Source: JAWKXU01 sp020446465 (lineage in GTDB: Bacteria > Pseudomonadota > Alphaproteobacteria > Sphingomonadales > Sphingomonadaceae). Taken from it: DNA of 64,000 bases. The notes under the pieces were generated by a model. It ran no database searches. It was not told where the DNA came from and saw only the letters and a list, made by a program, of their open reading frames with translations. The first letter of the stretch is position 1. Every line of letters starts with the position of its first letter. Below, one piece after another: positions 8,589 to 17,714 of the stretch. A program made the translations under genes and the position numbers. The stretch is taken from positions 248,001 through 312,000 of the forward strand of contig JAWKXU010000002.1 of assembly GCA_041396845.1 (NCBI GenBank), in the 5' to 3' direction.

Positions 8589-9551
8589 TCAGAAGTTCAG
8601 AGTCACCGTGACAGTATCGCTGTACTGATCCGGCGTGTAGTTCGGGCTGGGCACGGACACATAGACCGGATACGTCTGGTTGGCACCTGTCCCCGTGCCG
8701 GACTGTCCGTTTCCAGCATTGGTCGGTGAAACAGCTTGTCCCCATATCGGGCCGGTGTTGCTTGTTTTTCGAAGCTGGTAGGGTGGCTTGTCGGTATTGC
8801 TGCCGGTCCCCGAAAGCGCGCCGAGACCAGAACTGTTTCCGTTCGATGGCGTGAGGCCGATGGTATAGGGCGTGTCTCTGGGGCAGTTCACACGAACAGA
8901 AGTATTGCCGTAAGTCGCTCCGGCCGTTGCCGAAACGATGCCCAGGTCCGCATCGCCAAGAGCAGTTACGGTGCAACTGTTTGGAACGTCCGCGTAAACA
9001 AACACAGTGATGGGGTCGGCGTTTCCCGCCTGGGGGCAACCAGAACCGAAGCCAAACGTCAGAATCGTGGAATTGAACTTGGCATCATACGCCCCCGCAG
9101 GGACGCTTTGACCTGATGGTATCTGGCCATAGAAAGGGATCGATCCGGGCGAGGATGATAGCCATCCGCTAAGCGTCATCGAGCCTTGCAATGGCTGGGC
9201 ATTGTTCCATACCTGAGTGCGGGCTGCGTTGCGGTAGACGTTGAAATTCAGTGCATTTGCCCCATTGGCCATCTTCGGTTGCGCGGGCGTGCCGGGCGTG
9301 CTCGGTGACCCAATTGCCACGCAGACATTTATCGTACCCGGTTCAAATAACTGCACACAGGAATAATCAACCGTGCCTGTCGCAGTTTGTGCGGTTCCGA
9401 AGCTTATCGAGGCCGAATCGACGCTGCATGACACAAGGGCATGTGCCTTGCCCGGAGTGAGCAGCGAGAAAACCGGAAATGCGAACAGAACAATCAGGCA
9501 GCGAATGAGGCGTGCGCGAGACCAAAATCCGGTATGTCTGTTCATAGTCAT
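8589..9551 (-). CDS. Two-domain spore coat U protein, probable tip adhesin of chaperone-usher pilus
   Basis: This 320-residue secreted protein has a signal peptide (residues about 1-38) and two spore coat protein U (SCPU) domains. The second domain, about residues 185-320, closely follows the major pilin encoded at 12713-13234: both have 'YxIGLxPSN', 'YQLR', 'IWG', 'AGNG.SGTG' and a closing 'NYTPD.Y.D.VTVT.N' strand. An N-terminal extra domain plus a pilin-like domain is the design of tip adhesins of archaic (Csu-type) pili. It is last in the operon, overlapping the usher gene by 4 bp. Confidence 0.85.
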   Translation of the reverse strand: MTMNRHTGFWSRARLIRCLIVLFAFPVFSLLTPGKAHALVSCSVDSASISFGTAQTATGTVDYSCVQLFEPGTINVCVAIGSPSTPGTPAQPKMANGANALNFNVYRNAARTQVWNNAQPLQGSMTLSGWLSSSPGSIPFYGQIPSGQSVPAGAYDAKFNSTILTFGFGSGCPQAGNADPITVFVYADVPNSCTVTALGDADLGIVSATAGATYGNTSVRVNCPRDTPYTIGLTPSNGNSSGLGALSGTGSNTDKPPYQLRKTSNTGPIWGQAVSPTNAGNGQSGTGTGANQTYPVYVSVPSPNYTPDQYSDTVTVTLNF

Positions 9552-12010
9552 TCGCTACCCCAATTGCACTTCAGTATGCCGAGTTGGCCCGCACCTTCAG
9601 GTTTCAATTGAGCAGGCAGGCCAATTGAACATTTTTGCTCTCCGTTCATGAGCACCAGCGTGCCACCAGCAATGGCATCCTCGATAAACAATTGCCCATC
9701 ATAGCCAACATAAAAGTGCTGGTCTGGATTTTCTGTGAAATACCCACGGGTTCCTATCGGAATGTATGCGCCTTTTTCGTCAACAATTGTCATCAGAACC
9801 GAACGAACTGCGGTCAAATCAAACCGAATGTCAACGCCCGCCCCCGCAGCAGGCACCGCTTCGCCTTCAATGCCAGCGACGTTGTACGATGCGGGCAGAG
9901 CTGATGCATCGATTGAAATCTTGTTATTCTCATATGGGTTTAAACCCGTAACCAGCAGTTTTCCATCTCCACGTGTGCGTCCGACCTCCCGGTTATGCAC
10001 GAGCACGGGAACGTCAGGGACGCCGTTGGTCGAAACCAGCGCAAACCCGTCATAGACCTTGCGGGACAGTGAAACGTCTCCGCCCATCGTCACGATGGCA
10101 CCGCTATATCCGGCGTATCCGCTCTGATAACGACCAATGCTTCGTACACCCGCCGTCAACTGCCCCCACGAGCCAAGCCAGTCAGCTTGCGCCGAAGCTT
10201 GCAAGCGGTCTTTATCGATTACGGTGTCTGTCGCCCAACCAAGGCCACCTTCCGTGGGCAGACTACGGCGATAACCGAGGGATGCGCTTGTCCGGTCATC
10301 GGTAGCCTGGACGCCTGCGGTGAAATAATCACGGTCACCTGGTGAGAACGAAAGCGTGAGGAAAAAACTGGTTTGCTTGCGCCCTGTCAGTGCCTGATTG
10401 GCTGATGCGTTGATTGACAAGCGTTGGCCCAGCTGTTTGCTCCAGTTGGCGCTGGCATAGCTGAAGCGATCCTCGCCCGCATAACGCTGGCTCACATAGC
10501 TTGCACTGAACGCGCCGAACCTTCCGGTATTGTATCCGACCGTGGCAAGTTCGCGGGCAACCGGAACGGGCGCGCCATACTGATCGGCTATATCGGAATA
10601 ATCCCGGCTTGCTCTTTGAATTGTCGCGGAGAGATTGAAGCGACTGTTCATCCAGCCAAGGCCAACTTCCGCGCGATGGCCAGTTTCACCGCTCGCCCGG
10701 CTTCCTGCAAGACTGGCTGACACCGTGCCCCCAAACGGAAGCAGCAACGTTCCGCCCACTCCCGCATTGACCAGCGACTGGCTCGCCTCGCCGTGCGCTT
10801 CGATCGTGAAACGGTCGGAAAGCCCCCTTCGCAAACTGGCGCTTGCCACGACCCGTTTGGCATAGTCGAAAGAGGTGATACCATAATTTTCACGAACCTT
10901 GCCGATTTCAACGGACCAGTCCGTCAATCCTTTACGCAACAAGGCAGGAGTCTCGTAGAATGGAAAGTTGAGCGTTGTAACCTGCCCCAGAGCGTCGGTT
11001 ACGACAAGTTGCGCCGACCCGGCTCCATTCACCCGTGTAAGACCAGAACCCACCTCAAAAGGACCAGGTGCGACATCGCCGGAATATTGTTTCACGCCGT
11101 TGATGTAGAGGTCAACCGTTGAAGGCAGGGTGGCATCACCATAGAATGCCGGTATCGGGGCCGTTATCAGGTATGGCTGGAGGGCAAAGTCTGTTCCAAA
11201 GCGCAGCCCGCCAATTCTGGTGGGGCGTGACCAGCTTGTCGATCTCGTCAGAGTGTCTCCGAGGCGAAGGGAAAGTCGCCTGTCTGGCATGGAATAGGCG
11301 AAACCGGTATCCATCCGTATAACTTGCGTGGCCCAGCCTGATCCCGTGGTTCGTTCCCATGCATTGACCAGTGCGGTGTTCTCCAGCATGGCAGTGCCGC
11401 TGAAAATGCGGGCTTCAGTGTAACCATTGATGCTGAACTGACTATCGGCGCGATTGAGAAACAGGTCGTAGTTCAGCAAAGCCCCGGTCGAACTGGCTGC
11501 TACGGCACGATCCTGCCGGATCGGGTTCAACTGGCTGGTTCCAACCGCAAGCTTGCCTGAGGGCACCATGATTGCCAGCGATTGTATGGCCGGATCATAC
11601 TGCAGGGCTTTGGCACCAAATGCTTCTTGCAAGCTCAGGAGGTTGGCATTTTGTGAACCGCTTTCAATGATGGGCGCACTGCTGTCCAGTCGCAAGCCCA
11701 GACCTTGCAAGGTCGCAGGAGACGCCCACAAGTGCCCGTCAATCATCTGAAATTGCGCAAGCCCCTGCTCGACCTTGTTGACCGAGACGGACAGAACGAG
11801 GGTGATGGTACTGGACTGTGCCGATGGGGGCACCGGCAACTGCGTGGATGCAACGGCAAGCAGTTCAGGATTGACCGCTTGCCTTGCATCAGGAACAGTG
11901 AGCGCACCATCATCGGCAAAGGCCGGTTGCGGGGCCAGACTCGCGCCAATGAGCGCAATCCTACTCGCTATTGGCAGCCAGCGATAACGGCTCTGTGGTT
12001 TCCGAACCAT
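9548..12010 (-). CDS. Outer-membrane fimbrial usher (archaic chaperone-usher pilus)
   Basis: This 820-residue protein has a signal peptide ending at PAFA. The usher N-terminal domain ('VNKVEQGLAQFQMIDGHLWAS', 'LGLRLD') is followed by a 24-strand barrel region with a plug, including 'YINGVKQYSGDVAPGPFEV' and 'YDGFALVSTNGVPDVPVLVHNREVGRT'. A C-terminal domain ends in 'CSIGLP..LK'. It forms the outer-membrane pore for pilus subunits delivered by the chaperone. Its 5' end overlaps the chaperone gene by 50 bp. Length fits the family. Confidence 0.93.
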   Translation of the reverse strand: MVRKPQSRYRWLPIASRIALIGASLAPQPAFADDGALTVPDARQAVNPELLAVASTQLPVPPSAQSSTITLVLSVSVNKVEQGLAQFQMIDGHLWASPATLQGLGLRLDSSAPIIESGSQNANLLSLQEAFGAKALQYDPAIQSLAIMVPSGKLAVGTSQLNPIRQDRAVAASSTGALLNYDLFLNRADSQFSINGYTEARIFSGTAMLENTALVNAWERTTGSGWATQVIRMDTGFAYSMPDRRLSLRLGDTLTRSTSWSRPTRIGGLRFGTDFALQPYLITAPIPAFYGDATLPSTVDLYINGVKQYSGDVAPGPFEVGSGLTRVNGAGSAQLVVTDALGQVTTLNFPFYETPALLRKGLTDWSVEIGKVRENYGITSFDYAKRVVASASLRRGLSDRFTIEAHGEASQSLVNAGVGGTLLLPFGGTVSASLAGSRASGETGHRAEVGLGWMNSRFNLSATIQRASRDYSDIADQYGAPVPVARELATVGYNTGRFGAFSASYVSQRYAGEDRFSYASANWSKQLGQRLSINASANQALTGRKQTSFFLTLSFSPGDRDYFTAGVQATDDRTSASLGYRRSLPTEGGLGWATDTVIDKDRLQASAQADWLGSWGQLTAGVRSIGRYQSGYAGYSGAIVTMGGDVSLSRKVYDGFALVSTNGVPDVPVLVHNREVGRTRGDGKLLVTGLNPYENNKISIDASALPASYNVAGIEGEAVPAAGAGVDIRFDLTAVRSVLMTIVDEKGAYIPIGTRGYFTENPDQHFYVGYDGQLFIEDAIAGGTLVLMNGEQKCSIGLPAQLKPEGAGQLGILKCNWGSE

Positions 12011-12707
12011 TGAGCATCACCTTGAATTGGCCACCGCCCGCGAATGTCGAAGAAGGTACGGCAAGGGCAAAGGATCGTTGCGCACCGGGCAGAACATAGC
12101 CGAGCAGACCGTCGTTCAGTTCGGTGTTTTTTCCTTGGGAATTGACGAAGCTGATCCGGCCCAGTTGCGCGTGCGTTTGCCCCAAATTAACCACGTTCAG
12201 GCGTGTCAGATTGCCGTCTGTGGCGATCGTCCACGATAACTGTGGTTGAGCATCGTCACACCCTTTGGATGTGAGGTAGACGGGGATCGAATATTGCAAC
12301 CGGAAGTCCAGGCCCGTGCGAGGCCCCGCTTCTGTGGCCGGTAATTCATCAACAAGGATGCGATACGGCGTTTCGCAGTCGGTCTGCGCTTGTGCCGCCT
12401 CGCTGAATCGCACGAGGCGCACGACCTGCCTGCCGCCCGGTTCAATCTCGATAAACGGGGGGCTTGCGAGCACGTCTTGTGTTGGCTCCAGCTTGTCCTG
12501 GTTATCTACCTGGGTCCAGCGAAAGACCCGAACCTGCGCGCGCAATGGCGTTGTCGCATCGTTTGACAACCAGATTACGCCTGCCCGATCCGGAATCGAA
12601 ACCGAAACCGGCGTGACCTGAAGCCCGCTGGCATACGCTGCGGTCGAAACCGCAGCGTATGCGCAGAAAGCCATCGCCGAACGCAATAAGGTGCGGGGAT
12701 TTGGCAT
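11961..12707 (-). CDS. Periplasmic fimbrial chaperone
   Basis: The ATG at 12707 (MPNPRTLLRS...) begins a signal peptide ending at AYASG. The frame upstream of it is a shadow of the pilin gene. The 248-residue mature protein shows the PapD-like fold: 'LQVTPVSVSIPDRAGVIWLSN', the donor strand motif 'PPFIEIEPGGRQVVRLVRF', and 'RILVDELP'. It caps SCPU-type subunits and delivers them to the usher. It is 5 bp downstream of the pilin stop and overlaps the usher. Confidence 0.93.
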   Translation of the reverse strand: MPNPRTLLRSAMAFCAYAAVSTAAYASGLQVTPVSVSIPDRAGVIWLSNDATTPLRAQVRVFRWTQVDNQDKLEPTQDVLASPPFIEIEPGGRQVVRLVRFSEAAQAQTDCETPYRILVDELPATEAGPRTGLDFRLQYSIPVYLTSKGCDDAQPQLSWTIATDGNLTRLNVVNLGQTHAQLGRISFVNSQGKNTELNDGLLGYVLPGAQRSFALAVPSSTFAGGGQFKVMLNGSETTEPLSLAANSE

Positions 12708-12712
12708 AAATA

Positions 12713-13234
12713 TCAGTAGTTTACCGTAACGGTGACCATGTCCTTGTAGCTGTCGGGCGTGTAGTTTGCGCTGGCGACAGTGGCGTAGACAGTGTGCGTC
12801 TTGTCGGAACCATTGCCGGTTCCCGAAACGCCGTTGCCTGCGCTGGACGCAGTTGCGGTATTGCCCCAGATGGCACCGGTCATGCCCGACGCGGAGCGAA
12901 GCTGGTAAGGGACCGTGTCGGTTCCGGTTCCGGTCGAAGCCATCGAGCCAGCGCCAGTAGTATTGCTGTTCGACGGCGCGAGACCGATATAATACGGGGT
13001 AGTCTTCGAGCACTTCACGGTGATCGTATTGCTGCCCGCGATATTGGTATCGAAGGCAGGATGACTACCCATATCAATGTCCGAAGCCGACCCGGCGGTT
13101 ACCGTGCAGGCCTTGGTGATTGTCAGCTTGACATCAAACGTAGCAGTCTTCGTATCGGCATGAGCGCTGGTCGCCGCGAAGGCGGCAGCCAGTGCAAGGC
13201 TGGAATAGCCTATCTTGGCAATCTTGGTACGCAT
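12713..13234 (-). CDS. Spore coat U domain major pilin
   Basis: This 173-residue secreted protein has a signal peptide ending ATSAHA and a single SCPU domain that starts 'TKTATFDVKLTITKACTV'. A Shine-Dalgarno AGGAGA lies 9 bases before the ATG at 13234. As first gene of the four-gene operon it is most likely the abundant shaft subunit. The domain is strongly Ser/Thr/Gly-rich, and base composition is visibly lower in GC than the trb genes, suggesting that the pilus operon was acquired separately. Confidence 0.88.
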   Translation of the reverse strand: MRTKIAKIGYSSLALAAAFAATSAHADTKTATFDVKLTITKACTVTAGSASDIDMGSHPAFDTNIAGSNTITVKCSKTTPYYIGLAPSNSNTTGAGSMASTGTGTDTVPYQLRSASGMTGAIWGNTATASSAGNGVSGTGNGSDKTHTVYATVASANYTPDSYKDMVTVTVNY

Positions 13235-13465
13235 GGCGCGTTGTCTCCTGATGCGTTCATTAACGGATGAACAACAACACCTTACGTGGATATATCTATA
13301 GAAATGGTTAATCTGCCTGTCTCAACGTCCATTTCGAAAGCCGAAAAGAACGGCCTTTCGGGAACAGTACTGGCCCGTTCCTTCAGCTCGACCGCCTGGC
13401 CCCAGTGCATTATTGGGACACAGATATACGGTAGTGCCAGGAGCATCAGTTCCCGTTGATCCGAA

Positions 13466-13687
13466 GTGGCAGAAATCCGTCCGGGCCTGATCGAAGCGGA
13501 GAACGTCATCGTCAATCGTCCTGCGGTTGAAGCCGGTCTAGCCGTCCTTGAGGCAGGCGGCGACTTCGCTGACGGAATGATTGCCTTCGACGGCCAATGG
13601 CTCGGCGGGGAGACGTTCGTGTCATTCGACAAAACGGCGGTCAAATTGCTGAAAGGTCAGGGAACCGCTGCCCAGATCCTGAAATAG
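13466..13687 (+). pseudogene. VapC-like PIN-domain toxin, C-terminal remnant
   Basis: An open frame of 73 codons (GTG at 13466) reads 'GLAVLEAGGDFADGMIAFDGQWLGGETFVSFDKTAVKLL', which resembles the last third of a PIN nuclease: the 'DFAD' acidic residues and 'ETFVSFD' strand. The N-terminal half with the first catalytic Asp is absent. The frame is closed by TGA at 13457 and I find no N-terminal part within 200 bases upstream. No antitoxin gene is visible. It is probably a decayed fragment lying between the two pilus gene sets. Confidence 0.55.
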
Positions 13688-13765
13688 CATGTACAATCAA
13701 AGGCATGTTGCCCAGAACATCAGGCAGTAATTTTATTTTAAGATGTTAATACTACCCTTCCCGGC

Positions 13766-15514
13766 ATGAGATTTCTTTCTTCATGCCAAGGCGGTAATTT
13801 CGCCATACGGAATACGATCCGCGCGCTCCACGCGGACACTACGGGCAGCCTTCTTCCTATGGCGGCTATCAGCCTCACGCTCCTTCTGCTCATGGCGGGG
13901 GCCGGGGTTGATTTCAGTCGGGCATATGTCACCAAAACCAGGCTTCAGGCAGCGTGTGATGCCGGTGCGCTTGCCGGTCGCCGGGCAGTAACGACCGAAG
14001 GGTTCAACAACGCGGCGGAAGTTGTCGCCAACAACTATTTTGACGCGAACTTCAACCCAGCGAATGAAGGGCTTGGCAATGCGCAGGTTGCCTTCACCTC
14101 TCCTGATTCCGGCAGTACAGTAGTGGGTAATGCATCAGGGCAGATGTCAACATATCTGCTGCCCTTTGCCGGGATTGATACGATCGATGTCTCGGCAAAT
14201 TGCACATCAACCATGTCAGTCGGGAACAGCGACGTTACCATGGTGCTGGACACAACCGGCTCCATGCGCGGGTCTCGCATTGCCGCGCTGCGAACCGCCA
14301 TGAAGAACTTCTACGATACCGTCGCCACGGCGACACAAGGCAGCAACGCACGGATCCGTTATGCCTTTGTGCCATACAGTTCCAGCGTGAATGTCGGCAC
14401 GCTGATCCGTGACGTTAATCCTGATTTTTTGAGGGATGACGTGGATGTCCAGTCACGCAAGCCGATATTTGAAGATATCACGGGTGACGGTGCATGGCAG
14501 CTCTATTCAGGTAATTCCTATTCCAAGAAGAAAACTTGCAATAATGCCAAACCAGATAACACCGGGACAACTTCCTATCGCTGCACAAAGTACGCCAAGA
14601 AAGATTACAGAATTGAGTTTTCTACTCAAACAACCACAGAGCAGTTTACCGGATTCAATTACACCCAGGTAAACTGGGATGTCAGCAATTACAAGACTGG
14701 CGGCTCCCTGCTCTATCTGAATGATAGCGGCAACGAAACCTCTACAACCTGGGACGGCTGTATTGAGGAGCGCAGTACCGTTGTTTCCAACAGTTTCAGC
14801 TATAATTCGCTGACCGGCTACAGCCCGTCAGGCGCCACAGACCTAGACATTGATACGGCGCCTGACGTGAGCGACGATAATACCAAATGGTCCCCGATGA
14901 TCGGAGCCGTTGCCTACCGCCGCACGGATAGCAGAGGGAATATCAGGGACGTCGATGAATCCACATTCGGCCGTAACACCGGCGACCTGTTTTACGTATG
15001 TCCCAACCGGGCACAGCTGCTCTCAACAATGAGCCAGGGTGACTTCTACGATTATGCTGACGACCTGAATACTGCCGGTTATACCTTTCACGATATCGGC
15101 GCGATCTGGGGCGGACGCCTCAGCTCACCGGATGGCATATTCGCGAATAACGTGAATGAAGTTCCGGACAATGGCGGCGAGGTGTCCCGCCACATGATTT
15201 TCATGACCGACGGCCAGATGGATGCCGACAATGAGGTATACACCTCTTACGGCATCGAATTTCATGATCGGCGCACCACAACAAATGGTGCGCAAAACAA
15301 TGCCGCCCACACCGCGCGTTTTCTGGCCGTATGCCAGGCGATCAGGTCCAAGGGTATCCGGTTGTGGGTCATCGCTTTCGGCACAGGTCTAACCAACGAT
15401 CTGCGAACCTGCGCCTCAAACCAGAGCGCCTTTACGGCTGCCAACGCCAGCGATTTGAACGAGGCATTTCAAGAAATCGCCAAACAGGTTGGCGAATTGA
15501 GGATTACCAATTGA
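13766..15514 (+). CDS. vWA-domain TadG-like pilus assembly protein
   Basis: This 582-residue protein has an N-terminal TadE/G-type membrane segment ('SLLPMAAISLTLLLLMAGAGVDFSRAY', about residues 31-54, followed by 'LQAACDAGALAG'). A von Willebrand factor A domain begins near residue 150 with the MIDAS motif 'VLDTTGSM'. A roughly 200-residue Thr/Ser/Tyr-rich insertion lies between the first MIDAS strand and the 'HMIFMTDGQMDADNE' strand. TadG-like proteins are surface or periplasmic components of Flp/Tad pilus systems. No tadA/B/C or flp pilin is in this window, so the assembly machinery must be elsewhere. Confidence 0.85.
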   Translation: MRFLSSCQGGNFAIRNTIRALHADTTGSLLPMAAISLTLLLLMAGAGVDFSRAYVTKTRLQAACDAGALAGRRAVTTEGFNNAAEVVANNYFDANFNPANEGLGNAQVAFTSPDSGSTVVGNASGQMSTYLLPFAGIDTIDVSANCTSTMSVGNSDVTMVLDTTGSMRGSRIAALRTAMKNFYDTVATATQGSNARIRYAFVPYSSSVNVGTLIRDVNPDFLRDDVDVQSRKPIFEDITGDGAWQLYSGNSYSKKKTCNNAKPDNTGTTSYRCTKYAKKDYRIEFSTQTTTEQFTGFNYTQVNWDVSNYKTGGSLLYLNDSGNETSTTWDGCIEERSTVVSNSFSYNSLTGYSPSGATDLDIDTAPDVSDDNTKWSPMIGAVAYRRTDSRGNIRDVDESTFGRNTGDLFYVCPNRAQLLSTMSQGDFYDYADDLNTAGYTFHDIGAIWGGRLSSPDGIFANNVNEVPDNGGEVSRHMIFMTDGQMDADNEVYTSYGIEFHDRRTTTNGAQNNAAHTARFLAVCQAIRSKGIRLWVIAFGTGLTNDLRTCASNQSAFTAANASDLNEAFQEIAKQVGELRITN

Positions 15515-16143
15515 TCCTCCGCAAAAACTCTGGTGACCGCCTCAGTGGCAATAACGCCCTTGTGCTGGCGCGCCAGCTCCTGCGGGCGAGCGATGGCGTT
15601 ACGATTATCGAATTTGCCATAGTCGCCCCCGTCTTCATTCTTCTCGTCATCGGGGGGCTGGATATGACCCAGATGGTTTACGCAAATTCCATGCTGCGTG
15701 GCGCTGTCGAGGATGTCGCCCGCTCCGCGACGCTGGAAGGAAGCGATCTAACCGCAGCCGACGATAAAATCCGTGATATCATGAACCCCGTTTTACCCGG
15801 TGTCACTATTGAAACTGATCGTGTCAGCTACTTTGATTTTGCCGATATCCATCGCGCCGAACAATGGGCTGACGACGATAGCGATGGCACCTGCAACGAT
15901 GGTGAGGCCTATGTGGACGAGAACGGTAACGGGCAATGGGATGCCGATGTCGGCTCCAATGGCAATGGCAGTGCGAGTGATGTCGTTCTCTTCACGGCTA
16001 CGGCAACCTACTCACCTGTTTTCAAGGTGCCGTTCGTTCCGGGATTACGCAATGACCGGACACTGACCGCCAGTTCGGTTCGCAAGAATCAGCCATTTGC
16101 CAGACAGGATGATCCCGGATCTGCAGCGGGAACCTGCCCGTGA
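15511..16143 (+). CDS. TadE-like pseudopilin family protein
   Basis: This 210-residue protein begins with a TTG at 15511 that overlaps the upstream stop codon (TTGA). The frame further upstream is antisense-like extension into the vWA gene. A TadE motif 'DGVTIIEFAIVAPVFILLVIGGLDMTQMVYANS' lies at residues 28-60, with the conserved Glu of pseudopilin-like signals. The mature part contains an acidic Asp/Gly/Asn-rich stretch ('DDDSDGTCNDGEAYVDENGNG') that resembles a calcium-binding loop. It is co-transcribed with its neighbours. Confidence 0.85.
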   Translation: MILRKNSGDRLSGNNALVLARQLLRASDGVTIIEFAIVAPVFILLVIGGLDMTQMVYANSMLRGAVEDVARSATLEGSDLTAADDKIRDIMNPVLPGVTIETDRVSYFDFADIHRAEQWADDDSDGTCNDGEAYVDENGNGQWDADVGSNGNGSASDVVLFTATATYSPVFKVPFVPGLRNDRTLTASSVRKNQPFARQDDPGSAAGTCP

Positions 16144-16841
16144 TTATCCGCCGGAGCCTTGAAGCAATCGCCAGCGCAGTGTATTTACGGTTCGCAGCCA
16201 CGCACCGTATCTTGCATCGATTACGCAAATGCTCGTCTGGCGTAACATTGATAGAGTTCGCGCTGATCCTCCCCATACTGGTTGTTACCATGCTCATGGG
16301 GACAGAGCTGGCTTACTATGCATCCGTTCGCCTTCAGGTTAACCAGATCGCCGTGTCACTTGCCGATAATGCGTCACGCCTGGGTCAAACAGATAATGCT
16401 GCTGTCGCCCCAAGCCTGACCGAAGGACAGGTCGATGCCGTTATGTTCGGGGCAATGGAACAGGGCACATCAATTGATCTGCAACAGAATGGCAGAGTGA
16501 TACTTTCCAGTCTTGAACGTGATCCTGGTACAGGTCGTCAATGGTTTCACTGGCAGCGATGCCGTGGCGATCTTACCGAAGCATCCGCATACGGACCGGA
16601 AGGCTATGGAAAAAACAGCGGTACATTGGCGGGCGTTGGCAAGGCCGGCACTCCGTTGCAGGCGACGGGGAACTCATCTGTCATGGTTGCTGAAGTCTAC
16701 TACCAGTATCAGCCGCTGTTCAGCCTGGCATTCGTCGATGCCCCCGCTTTCCGGGAAGAGGCTGTATTCCAGATTCGTGATGATCGTGACCTTGGCCCAG
16801 GCATCAGTTCAGGCACGAGTAACTCTCTTTGTAATTCCTGA
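16140..16841 (+). CDS. TadE/TadF-like pilus assembly protein
   Basis: This 233-residue protein starts at a GTG that overlaps the previous stop (GTGA). After a basic leader, 'SGVTLIEFALILPILVVTMLMGTELAYYASVRLQ' (residues about 33-66) gives the TadE-type signal. The C-terminal domain carries 'VAEVYYQYQPLF', the usual TadE family strand. This makes the vWA-TadE-TadE trio common in sphingomonads. It is last in a tightly coupled three-gene unit. Confidence 0.82.
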   Translation: MIIRRSLEAIASAVYLRFAATHRILHRLRKCSSGVTLIEFALILPILVVTMLMGTELAYYASVRLQVNQIAVSLADNASRLGQTDNAAVAPSLTEGQVDAVMFGAMEQGTSIDLQQNGRVILSSLERDPGTGRQWFHWQRCRGDLTEASAYGPEGYGKNSGTLAGVGKAGTPLQATGNSSVMVAEVYYQYQPLFSLAFVDAPAFREEAVFQIRDDRDLGPGISSGTSNSLCNS

Positions 16842-16855
16842 GCGGAGAATCCGGA

Positions 16856-17074
16856 ATGGATATTCAAAATATCAAATCTGCCCTTGGCAGCCGAAACGGC
16901 ATAATTGTAGCTTGCCTTATTGCACTGTCCGCAATCGGGATAGTGGCCTATGATCGTTTATCCCCTGATCGGATTTGCCAGCGGGAAGAATATGCCAAGC
17001 TCGTTAGCAGCACATACCAGTATGTTCCGGAACGTGCCTCATATGCAGCAGCATATATATGTGAACATAAATGA
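16856..17074 (+). CDS. Small hypothetical membrane protein
   Basis: This 72-residue open frame begins 14 bp after the TadE-like gene, with a GGAGAAT ribosome site just upstream of ATG 16856. It has one hydrophobic segment (residues 16-32) and a periplasmic tail with two Cys ('RICQREEY...YICEHK'). I do not recognise a family. Position and spacing suggest it belongs to the pilus unit. Confidence 0.55.
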   Translation: MDIQNIKSALGSRNGIIVACLIALSAIGIVAYDRLSPDRICQREEYAKLVSSTYQYVPERASYAAAYICEHK

Positions 17075-17086
17075 TAGCATCGGCTT

Positions 17087-17340
17087 CTACCGGCTAGGGC
17101 CACCTCGTTCCCTGTCTCTTTGCCGCTCGCGCATACGCTCGCGTTCGATTTCCAGCTTCCGTTCCAGAGCACGCTGCCGTTCGGCATCGGCCAGACGCTT
17201 GCGCTCCATCTCGCGGTGGTGATTGTCCTCGATCTGGCGCTGACGTTTCTGTAGCGCGACATTCTGGATAAGAACTGCGCGACGATCAGGATGAGAAGTT
17301 GATAGTCGCGGCGCGACAGTTTGTCGTCATTTTGATTGTC
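17087..17340 (-). pseudogene. Frameshifted remnant of a small membrane-anchored coiled-coil protein
   Basis: On the minus strand one frame reads 'DDKLSRRDYQLLILIVAQFL', a polar start and a membrane helix. A +1 shift near 17272 continues as 'IQNVALQKRQRQIEDNHHRE', followed by an Arg/Glu-rich coiled coil with repeats such as 'RKLEIERERMRERQRDRER', ending at 17087. Together they look like one short protein broken by a frameshift. Its 5' end abuts the IS3 remnant. Function is unknown. Confidence 0.35.
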
Positions 17341-17429
17341 GCTGGCAAGGGTCTATTGGTTGTCTGAGGTGGTGCCGGTTTTCTGGACAGGGTGTTGGGT
17401 TGATCCTGACCTGAAGGATTGGTACGGGA

Positions 17430-17714
17430 ATGAAGACGACGAGGAAGCGCTACAGCGCGGAGTTCAAGGCACGAGTAGCGCTGGAGGCGATCCGGGGGGA
17501 CCTGACGCTGGCGGAGCTGGCCGCGAAGCACGGCGTTCACCACACGATGATCGCGGCTTGGAAGCGGCAGGCCATCGACGGGATGGCAGGCACCTTCTCC
17601 GGGATTGGCGATGCGGCCAAGGCCGCTAGCGAGAGCGAGGTGGAGAAGCTGCACGCCAAGATCGGTCAACTGGTCGTGGAGCGGGATTTTTTAGCGAAAG
17701 CCTTCGGTCGATGA
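17430..17714 (+). CDS. IS3-family transposase OrfA
   Basis: This 94-residue protein starts 'MKTTRKRYSAEFKARVALEA', a standard IS3 OrfA opening. It has a helix-turn-helix ('LTLAELAAKHGVHHTMIAAWKRQA') and a leucine-zipper-like C-terminus ('SEVEKLHAKIGQLVVERDFL'). It overlaps orfB by 4 bp (ATGA), the usual frameshift or coupling zone. It is intact, but its orfB partner is truncated. Confidence 0.93.
   Translation: MKTTRKRYSAEFKARVALEAIRGDLTLAELAAKHGVHHTMIAAWKRQAIDGMAGTFSGIGDAAKAASESEVEKLHAKIGQLVVERDFLAKAFGR

Noticed and set aside
8297..8729. Plus-strand frames of 90 and 136 codons at the cargo's left edge
   Set aside because: The longer one runs antisense into the pilus tip gene, neither has a ribosome site or family pattern, and overlapping frames disagree.
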